The notes beneath the pieces are model-generated. The model ran no database searches, had not been told where the DNA came from, and worked only from the letters and a program-made list of their open reading frames with translations. Made by a program: the position numbers and the translations under genes. Below are positions 1-6,700 of a DNA stretch of 9,064 nucleotides, piece after piece. Origin of the DNA: Sedimentisphaerales bacterium (GTDB taxonomy: Bacteria > Planctomycetota > Phycisphaerae > Sedimentisphaerales > SM23-30). Numbering within the stretch: position 1 is the stretch's first letter; every line of letters begins with the position of its first letter. The DNA is taken from NCBI GenBank assembly GCA_030634605.1, contig DAOWAK010000024.1:1-9064 (forward strand), in the 5' to 3' direction.

Positions 1-1280
1 ACTGCACCGGCTGCGGCAATTGTGCCGACATCTGCCCCGCCAAGGAAAAAGCTCTGCTCATGAAACCGCTGCCCAGCCAGAAGGATGTCCAGATTCCCAA
101 CTGGGAGTTTTCCACCACCATTCCCATTCGCAATCCGCTCGGCAAAACCTCCTTCAAGGGTAGCCAGTTCGAACAACCGCTATTCGAATTCAACGGTGCC
201 TGTCCGGGCTGCGGCGAAACTCCTTACGTCAAACTGATTACCCAGTTGTTCGGCGACCGCATGGTTATCGCCAACGCAACCGGCTGCTCCAGTATTTACG
301 GCGGCTCCGCTCCGAGCTGTCCTTACACCGTCAACGAAAAAGGTTACGGACCCGCCTGGGCCAATTCGCTCTTTGAGGATAACGCCGAATTCGGTTACGG
401 CTTCAACCTGGCCTTTAGCCAGCGCCGCGATTACCTCGCTGACAAAATCCGTCAGGCTCTCGACACCGCAGTTTCACCGGAACTCAAAGAAGCCTTCCAG
501 GCCTGGCTCGACAACATGAACGACGGCGAAAAATCCCGCCAGACCGGCGACACCATCAGAGAATTAATCGCCCCCAAAGCTGGCGACGATGCTCTGCTCA
601 ACGAAATCCTATCTATGCAGGACCTGCTCACCAAGAAAAGTGTCTGGGTCTTTGGCGGTGACGGTTGGGCTTATGACATCGGTTTCGGCGGCGTCGATCA
701 CGTCCTGGCCAGCGGCGAGGATGTTAATATCCTGGTAATGGACACCGAAGTCTATTCCAACACCGGCGGCCAGAGTAGCAAAGCAACACCCACCGGGTCA
801 GTCGCCAAGTTCGCCGCTTCCGGCAAAAAAACCAAGAAAAAAGATCTCGGCCTGATGGCCATGACTTACGGTTACGTTTATGTCGCTTCGGTTGCCATGG
901 GTTCCAACAAAGCCCAACTGATGAAAGCCATGCACGAAGCCGAAAGTTACCCCGGCCCCTCGCTGATCCTGGCTTATTCTCCTTGTATCAACCACGGCAT
1001 CAACATGGGCAAGACTCAGTTCGAAGAAAAACGGGCCGTGGACTGCGGCTACTGGTTGCTCTACCGCTACAATCCGCTGCTCAAGGCCGAAGGCAAAAAT
1101 CCCCTGCTGCTCGACTCCAAAGAACCCACCGCCGACCTGGAAGAATTTATCATGGGTGAAGTTCGCTATTCCACCCTTACCAAGCAGTTTCCCGATGAAG
1201 CAAAAAAACTCCATGAACAATTGGCCATCGAATACGCCGAACGCTACCAACAATACAAGCGACTGGCGGGCACGGATTGA
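1..1280 (+). CDS. nifJ: Pyruvate:ferredoxin (flavodoxin) oxidoreductase, C-terminal part (5' end outside the window)
   Basis: This enzyme oxidatively decarboxylates pyruvate with CoA to acetyl-CoA and CO2 and reduces ferredoxin in the cytoplasm. The reading frame is open from base 3 and gives 425 residues, about a third of a usual 1,170-1,200-residue PFOR. The fragment opens on a complete 4Fe-4S motif, CxxCxxCxxxCP (Cys1, 4, 7, 11), the second cluster of the ferredoxin-like domain. The TPP domain follows. It has CPGC at 67-70, Cys95 in ATGCSS and Cys328 in YSPCINHG, matching the four ligands known for the proximal cluster. The thiamine-diphosphate signature runs from GDGWAYDIG (from 219) to Asp247 and NTGGQ (253-257). 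All expected residues are present and the C-terminus looks complete, so the gene appears intact here. The first ATG in the window (60) is internal, not a start. No terminator is visible before the next gene, 55 nt downstream. nifJ and por naming both occur for this family; a nitrogen-fixation role is not implied. Confidence 0.97.
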   Translation, partial: CTGCGNCADICPAKEKALLMKPLPSQKDVQIPNWEFSTTIPIRNPLGKTSFKGSQFEQPLFEFNGACPGCGETPYVKLITQLFGDRMVIANATGCSSIYGGSAPSCPYTVNEKGYGPAWANSLFEDNAEFGYGFNLAFSQRRDYLADKIRQALDTAVSPELKEAFQAWLDNMNDGEKSRQTGDTIRELIAPKAGDDALLNEILSMQDLLTKKSVWVFGGDGWAYDIGFGGVDHVLASGEDVNILVMDTEVYSNTGGQSSKATPTGSVAKFAASGKKTKKKDLGLMAMTYGYVYVASVAMGSNKAQLMKAMHEAESYPGPSLILAYSPCINHGINMGKTQFEEKRAVDCGYWLLYRYNPLLKAEGKNPLLLDSKEPTADLEEFIMGEVRYSTLTKQFPDEAKKLHEQLAIEYAERYQQYKRLAGTD

Positions 1281-1304
1281 TTTTTAAAAGCAAACAAATA
1301 AATT
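1277..1304 (+). promoter_or_regulatory. Weak candidate sigma70-like promoter for the lipoprotein gene
   Basis: TTGATT (1277-1282) and TAAATT (1299-1304) lie 16 bp apart in an AT-rich gap, each matching four of six consensus bases. The -35 box overlaps the PFOR stop codon, and transcription would start about 25 nt before the lipoprotein ATG. Such matches are common in AT-rich DNA, and readthrough from PFOR is equally possible. Confidence 0.22.
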
Positions 1305-1335
1305 ACCTGAGATTTTTATCAACGGAGACTGGACA

Positions 1336-2217
1336 ATGAAGCAATTTAGCGGTTTTCTAATCAAACACTTTTGGATTGCGTTGGCAGCCGTCATTTTAAT
1401 TTCCACCACAGGTTGCGCTACCAAGGCTCAATTAATGCAGCAACGTTTGGCTGATTTCCATGACACTCGTCTGGATACCGCTTTACGCCGGAGTGTTGCC
1501 GCCAGCGGTGGTTTTGATCTCTGGAGCCGATTGCAAAAAATCGAAGCTAAAGCAGTGGCCACCGTTTTTGAACCTGACGGGTCACACGTCCTTATCGAAC
1601 AGCAGCAGACCATAGAGTTTCAGGAATGCTGCGCTGTTTCAGTCCTCAGTAAAGAACCGTCCGGCATCTTACGCGAAAATCTTTCCGCAGATGGCCAGGC
1701 CGAAATAATTTTCCAGGGTTCCATGAATTTCGTGCACGATCAGAACCCGGAAAAGCTCTACGGCGCCGCTTTGAAACTGCGCTTGCTCGGACACGTCCTG
1801 ACCCAGGTGCCCGGACTGCTCCGCGATGACCTGACCATCCGCTATCTGGGCCAGCAACGCAAAGCCGGCCGACTCATGCATAAAATCGGAATCTCCGGAT
1901 TAATACTGGGCGCCCCCAAACTTTGGCAAAACCAGAACCAAATGCTGCTCATCGCCTGGATCGACACCGAAACTCACCAATTCAGCCGCCTTTGGCTGCG
2001 TTACCCTCTTAGCGATGACCAGGTCGGCTATCTGGGACTGACTATGAGTGATTATCGTCAGTTAGACCAGGGCTTAACCCTCCCCGGACGGATCGAGGTT
2101 ATTCGCAGCGACAAACACCAGCAGTTCGGTCAGGACCGGATTTTGATGGTGGAATATCAACAGTTCGATCTGGAACTGCTCGAAAAAGTTAAAAAACCAT
2201 TCTTCGGGCTTTTCTAA
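1336..2217 (+). CDS. Predicted lipoprotein of unknown function
   Basis: A 293-residue protein with a type II (lipoprotein) signal peptide: basic N-terminus (Lys2, Lys10, His11), a hydrophobic stretch at about 12-22 (WIALAAVILI), then STTGC with Cys27 as the probable lipidation site. The -3 position is Thr rather than the preferred Leu, so the lipobox is slightly atypical. The start is supported by GGAG at 1324-1327, 8 nt before the ATG. The rest is soluble, with no further TM segment. It starts with an AASGGFDLW-like segment (about 55-64), then alternating strand-like stretches resembling the one-sided beta sheets of LolA/LolB-type lipoprotein carriers. That resemblance is only an impression and no diagnostic motif was found. 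It would be anchored in a membrane facing the periplasm-like space. It sits 55 nt after PFOR and 15 nt before the MerR-like gene, so cotranscription with the latter is likely. The exact function is unknown. Confidence 0.85.
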   Translation: MKQFSGFLIKHFWIALAAVILISTTGCATKAQLMQQRLADFHDTRLDTALRRSVAASGGFDLWSRLQKIEAKAVATVFEPDGSHVLIEQQQTIEFQECCAVSVLSKEPSGILRENLSADGQAEIIFQGSMNFVHDQNPEKLYGAALKLRLLGHVLTQVPGLLRDDLTIRYLGQQRKAGRLMHKIGISGLILGAPKLWQNQNQMLLIAWIDTETHQFSRLWLRYPLSDDQVGYLGLTMSDYRQLDQGLTLPGRIEVIRSDKHQQFGQDRILMVEYQQFDLELLEKVKKPFFGLF

Positions 2218-2232
2218 GCTTAGCGATTTATT

Positions 2233-2484
2233 ATGTGCCAGGAGAAAAAACCTCAACCTCAGTTAATGCGCATTTCCCAGGCCGCAAAAGCCGGGGGTGT
2301 TTCTAAGCAGACCTTGCAGTACTATCTAATGTGCGGCCTGGTCGAACCCACCCAAAGAACCCCCAGCGGCCACCAGCTCTTCGATCAAAAAGCCATCAAA
2401 CGCATCAAATTAGTTAAACAAATCAACGAAAGCGGCTACCCCTTACGAGAAGTCCGTGACATCTTCCTCAATCACCAACAGTAA
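2233..2484 (+). CDS. Minimal MerR-type helix-turn-helix protein
   Basis: An 83-residue protein consisting almost entirely of a MerR-type winged-helix DNA-binding domain. The helix-turn-helix ISQAAKAGGVSKQTLQYY (about 14-31) corresponds to the family pattern I-x-E-x-A-x-x-x-G-V-S-x-x-T-L-R-Y-Y. The wing GLVEPTQRTPSGHQLFD follows, then the helix pair AIKRIKLVKQINESGYPLREVRDIF. Classical MerR proteins (about 120-270 residues) continue with a dimerisation helix and an effector domain; both are absent here. It may therefore bind DNA with a partner, or act as an excisionase/adaptor-like protein. The usual Arg before the YY pair is Gln. The first ATG has no good Shine-Dalgarno sequence and sits 15 nt after the lipoprotein stop, suggesting translational coupling. 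Met12 is an alternative start that keeps the whole domain. Target and ligand are not visible from the sequence. Confidence 0.85.
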   Translation: MCQEKKPQPQLMRISQAAKAGGVSKQTLQYYLMCGLVEPTQRTPSGHQLFDQKAIKRIKLVKQINESGYPLREVRDIFLNHQQ

Positions 2485-2514
2485 CTCACTCAAACTGACC
2501 GATTCGACCTGTCA

Positions 2515-2556
2515 TGCCCGTGAAGCTTGTCCTCGACACCGATCGGGGAACGGGCA
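2515..2556. repeat. Two-part GC-rich palindrome between convergent genes (possible dispersed repeat or bidirectional terminator)
   Basis: The outer stem is TGCCCGT (2515-2521) with ACGGGCA (2550-2556). The inner stem is TCCTCGA (2530-2536) with TCGGGGA (2543-2549), which pairs fully in RNA on this strand with one G-U. The inner loop is six bases. The two 3' arms are contiguous, while the 5' arms are split by an eight-base bulge (2522-2529). No T-run follows on either strand, so it is not a textbook terminator. Its position 30 bp after the MerR-like gene and its form recall small palindromic repeats dispersed between genes in many bacteria. Confidence 0.6.
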
Positions 2557-2603
2557 GTGACTTTATTGACGACGGAATAACTTTACGTTGTTTCTAGCTG
2601 GCC

Positions 2604-2627
2604 GGAAAAAAGTATCAATCTTTTTCC
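2604..2627. terminator. Weak AT-rich hairpin overlapping the stop of the zinc-ribbon gene
   Basis: GGAAAAA (2604-2610) pairs with TTTTTCC (2621-2627) around a ten-base loop that contains the minus-strand TGA stop (2615-2617). On the minus strand the second arm is a T-rich run, which could help release a transcript. The stem is mostly A-T pairs, so this may be chance. Confidence 0.25.
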
Positions 2628-3697
2628 AAAGGGTGCTTGTCCTCTTTCGGTGCTTGCCACAACAGACGGTCGTCAAAATGACGATAAAGCAAACCAATCA
2701 CCCGCATCGCATAAATAAAGACTATCAAACCAACCAACTGAAGAGCCACAAAACCATACACTTTAGGAGTCAATTCAAGTCCTACTTCCTGGAAATTCGG
2801 CATTTTTGACTGCTCAAAAAACAAAACACCAAATGCAATCAGCAGGGCTACCCAGGCCATCAGGTAAGGTTTCCAGATGGCTATGATGGATCGAAATATA
2901 ATATCCGGACGAAATAGCAAAGTGAGTTGATCGAAGGCCAGAATCAACGCAACCATCGGCCAGAAGAACAATCCCGCAAAAAATATTACTGAAAGTATAA
3001 ACCGGATCGGTTGATTGGTGATCTCGATGTCATTTGTAATGGAGCTGTATATCGAAGCTATGATCATACACGGCAGGGCACAATAAAATAGGGCCGCTAG
3101 GAAACTTGTCAGCGGCACAATTATCTGAGACCAGGGGTGCTCCAATGCTTCTTTGAGCGAGCCAAGATAGGGCAGTTCGTCGCAACCCTCCGCGGTGTCT
3201 GTAATTATGCTGAAAAAAAATGAACAAAAACAGCCCCCGAAGGCAAGTTGAATAAAAATACCCCAACAGCAGCAGAAACTGATAACCCCCATAAAAGGCC
3301 ACGCCACAAACAAAACCAGCATACAAATAAACGTTGGCAGCTCGCCTGCCGTTTGAATCGGCGTTATAAATCTCAATAAATCCCGCCGAAAAGCACTCGA
3401 CGGTTCATAGGGTTTAGCTGTTGTTTCGTATTTGTCACTATCGAATACCGTCCCATCTGCTCCGGATTGAACCTCCTCAGACGGGGTGCTTGGCTTTTTG
3501 GACTCAGGTACTCCGGGCCACAGTTGATTCTCGTCAACTGCAGATTTCGACTCGGATTCCCCCTCGCCGGCCCTCCTGGTTGGCCGCGTCGTTTTTATTA
3601 TACCGTCACAGTTCGGACAACGAAAAGCCCGCCCGGCAAAGCGACCGTCTATTAAAAAAACATACCCGCATTGATTGCAACTGACCTTGATTCTCAT
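2615..3697 (-). CDS. Zinc-ribbon, multi-TM membrane protein of unknown function
   Basis: A 360-residue protein in three parts. Residues 1-32 form a zinc ribbon with Cys7-xx-Cys10 and Cys27-xx-Cys30, similar to MJ0042-type ribbons. Residues 33-105 are a polar, Ser/Glu/Pro-rich and probably disordered linker. Residues about 120-337 hold roughly six hydrophobic segments (about 120-140, 143-165, 190-220, 231-258, 277-295, 312-337), ending with the basic motif MRVIGLLYRHFDDRLLW. The loop after the second segment carries TDTAEGCDELPYLG (166-179). The overall plan resembles uncharacterised planctomycete membrane proteins with an N-terminal zinc ribbon; function is unknown. Cysteines are unusually frequent in the membrane part (three in a row at 142-144, also 125, 156, 158, 206, 210). 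The ATG at 3697 has only a weak GAG upstream. The gene begins 23 nt after the terminator of the giant gene, on the same strand. Confidence 0.85.
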   Translation of the reverse strand: MRIKVSCNQCGYVFLIDGRFAGRAFRCPNCDGIIKTTRPTRRAGEGESESKSAVDENQLWPGVPESKKPSTPSEEVQSGADGTVFDSDKYETTAKPYEPSSAFRRDLLRFITPIQTAGELPTFICMLVLFVAWPFMGVISFCCCWGIFIQLAFGGCFCSFFFSIITDTAEGCDELPYLGSLKEALEHPWSQIIVPLTSFLAALFYCALPCMIIASIYSSITNDIEITNQPIRFILSVIFFAGLFFWPMVALILAFDQLTLLFRPDIIFRSIIAIWKPYLMAWVALLIAFGVLFFEQSKMPNFQEVGLELTPKVYGFVALQLVGLIVFIYAMRVIGLLYRHFDDRLLWQAPKEDKHPLEKD

Positions 3698-3720
3698 GAT
3701 CTCAGTTTATTACTGCTGCG

Positions 3721-3764
3721 AAAAAAAACAAGCACGGATTTAATTGTACAAACCCGTGCTTGTT
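3721..3764 (-). terminator. Strong intrinsic terminator of the giant LEPR-xLL gene
   Basis: A perfect 11-bp inverted repeat, AACAAGCACGG (3727-3737) with CCGTGCTTGTT (3754-3764), encloses a 16-base loop. Three further A-T pairs inside the loop can extend the stem past one mismatch. Read on the minus strand, the second arm runs into eight consecutive T (3728-3721), the hallmark of a rho-independent terminator. It begins 24 nt after the stop codon of the giant gene. The plus-strand reading lacks a T-run after the stem, so it acts in one direction. Confidence 0.93.
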
Positions 3765-3788
3765 CCGACAGTTATCGAGATCGGTCTG

Positions 3789-6700
3789 CTAGAGATTGAC
3801 TAATACGTCAAAGTTTTCTTGGGCTAGCAGGTTGGTTCCGATAGTCTCGGCGGCATAGAAGCCAAAACTCGCTCCGCCGCTGTCGAAATCTATGTTGGTG
3901 CCCTGAACTTTTCCAATGGCACCATTTCCACTGCTATGATCACGACCGGAGGCTGACCCCAGCAACAGGCTGGTATAAATATTTTCGGTCATGACACCCG
4001 CAGCAACATAGGTATTACTGAATTCTCCGCCAAAACGGAATACGTTAATATCACCCGCCGTCAGAACATCCGTAGCATTGTCCGGTATTCCGTCCATTCC
4101 GATATCGTAACCGCTCAGAATATGAGAATTCCGCACGTCTGCCTTGATGTTCACCACTCCAAGATAATCGGCCACACTGACGATTGCCTGGTCCATGTTA
4201 ACCGCCGCGATAGAATTAACCTTTTCCGCCCGGACCGTTGCACTGAAGGTACCCGTTCGGGCAATCAGATTCCTGATGTTGAGCTGGGCAACGATGTCCG
4301 CTGAAAGATTTTCCCTCGCATTAACCTGATTGATCGAACCGTTCCGGGCCGTTAACGAACCGGTAATGCTTCCCGTTTTGCTCAAAACCGTTCCGATATT
4401 TTTTTCCGCCAGCAAATCTCCGCCAAAGTTCCCGCGAACGATTGTGCGGTTGATGCTGCCCGACTGAGCAACCAGGGCGGCGTCCAGGTTACCATGGGTA
4501 ATTTTAGCGATATTAATGCTCTTGGCAAGCAGACTTCCGTTTGGGCCGAATGATTTAGCCTGGAAGATTCTTACGGCGATGCCGGTAAGATCAAAATCCA
4601 CATTCTCATGAATCTTTCCGGCTTTAATTACCATGGGTCTTGAAGACTCGGCGATATTGATTTGGGCGTTCGCCCCCACGTCTCCCAGCAACATCTGGTT
4701 TAACGATCCGTTAATGTCCATCCCGTGCACCGTTACACCAGGGGCGTTTAGCGTACCCAGGCTGTTTTCCGAAATAATCTGCTTGATGCTGGTCTTGCCC
4801 TTAACCGAAATGTTCACTCTGGTACGGGCGTTAGTGTCCAGCAATGTCAGAACCTCAATGTCCCCGCCCGTAAACTGACCGTTATTCAGATACAGCAGCG
4901 CCGATCCATTGGTCATCGTGATCCGAACCAGGTCTCCGTCTGAATCATAAAAACCATAATTCTCCCGGGCTGCCAACTTAACCGGCTCACCCAGGTTCTG
5001 TGCCGCCAGAGAAACCTCGCTTAGCGGTTCATCGAAGTCATTGGATATCAGCGTCAGCATGGTGCTCTCGTCCACACTGCCGTATTCATTTGGCTGATAA
5101 ACCACCGTCAGGTTGATCGCACTACCAGCCGGGATCACAATCTGACCGCCAACCAGATTCTCCGCCGGCACTTCGATAGAAAATTGCGGATCATTAATCA
5201 GCCATTCCGAAATAACCAGATCCGCACTGCCTTCCAGGTTCGAAACCGCCAGCAACTGCTCTGCCGTCTCACTTTCATTAATTGTGCCGAAATCCAGAAC
5301 GTCATGCGGATTCAGTGATATTTCCGGCGTCACCACTTCAACTTCAATCGGAACTGAAAAATCACCGGCGGAACCGTTAATGTCAAACGAGCCGACAAAA
5401 TTTCCCGTTCCACGTTGGGCCGCCGCGTCAAAACGCACTACCACCGGAAGATTTTCGCCCGGCTGCAATACCAGCGCCTCGAAAACCACCGGATGGATCA
5501 AGTTAAAGCCCACTCCCTGCAACTCCAGATCAGCCAGATTCAATTCCACCGAACCGTTATTATTAATATAGAACAGCTCCGTATCGAACTGCCCCATTAA
5601 AATGTCGTCCATATCCAGGTCGAGCTGCTCACTATAGCTGCCTTCATGAATAAATTGCAGCGCAGGCATTGCCGACTGTCCCGCCAGGCTCGACAGGTTA
5701 ACCGTCTGCTCACCGTCATCGCTGAATATCGTCAGCGTGTCATTATAGGCTCCCTCCGCGGGCGCCATAAAGCTGACTTGCAGTGTAATTGACTCATTTG
5801 TACCCAGCACAACATCGTCACCGCTTAATGCCGGATCGTTTATTATGTCCACCGAAAAATCATCAGCAATCGCGTTGCCGAAACTCCAGCCGTGTATTGT
5901 CAAGGCGTCGGTACCATAATCACTCAGCGTAATCTCGGTCGTCGTCGTCTCACCCAACGGGTGCCACCCGAAAGGCAGGTAATTATCATTCGAATCACCC
6001 AAAGATTCATGAACCACCAATTCCGGCGCGATTCCCTCACCCTTCAGATTAACCACGTAACTGCCCGCGTTTTCGTTGCTCTTGATTGTCAAAGTATCAA
6101 GAAACTCCGATGTCGAATAGGGCGAAAATATCATCTGAAAAGCATAGGTGGAACCGGCTTGGCCCGCCGGCGCCAACGCCAATGGCAATTGCATGTCCGG
6201 AGTATAACTAAAGGCAGAAAATTCTCCGCCGGTAAAATCCATGTGGCTGATATAAAGATACTGATCACCAAGATTGGCTAGCGTGAAGAGTTGAGGATCT
6301 GATGATTGCCCCATTCGTGTTTGCCCCATATCCATGCTGTCGTCATTCTCTGCTGCACCCGAATTTTCCAGAACCATAAGATCAGGCCCCGACACATTAC
6401 CCGCCAACTCTACCGAAAAGTTCAATCCGACACTTCCATTGAAAGTGAGCGTATCACTATAAAGATTATTTCCGTCCTGGGCGTATTGCGTAGGGGCGAA
6501 AATCACCGGAAACGCCCGCGTTTCTCCCGAGGGTATCGAAATCGGCAACGGCTGATAATTCTGATCCGCAGGCCCCGGCAGTATAAACGGCCCACCCGTC
6601 GCCAGTTCATATCCTTCCACGGTAATCAGCTCGTTCCCGCTATTGTAAACCCACACTAACTCCGTGTTGACCGTTCCCAGCAACCGGTTACCGTAATTTA

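Noticed and set aside
60..62. ATG as start of a short PFOR-like protein
   Set aside because: The frame continues upstream through a complete 4Fe-4S motif to the window edge, so the ATG is internal.
798..1253. 151-codon minus-strand ORF opposite PFOR
   Set aside because: Fully antisense to a conserved enzyme with all catalytic motifs; no start signals or recognised domain.
2515..2556. Textbook rho-independent terminator for the MerR-like gene
   Set aside because: Stable hairpin but no following T-run on either strand; kept as a palindromic element instead.
3421..3684. Plus-strand ORFs opposite the zinc ribbon
   Set aside because: Antisense to a recognisable CxxC...CxxC ribbon; the frames are by-products.
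3792..4982. DNA-level tandem repeat or CRISPR-like array in the solenoid region
   Set aside because: Periodicity is in the protein pattern only; nucleotide units differ strongly and there are no identical repeats with unique spacers.
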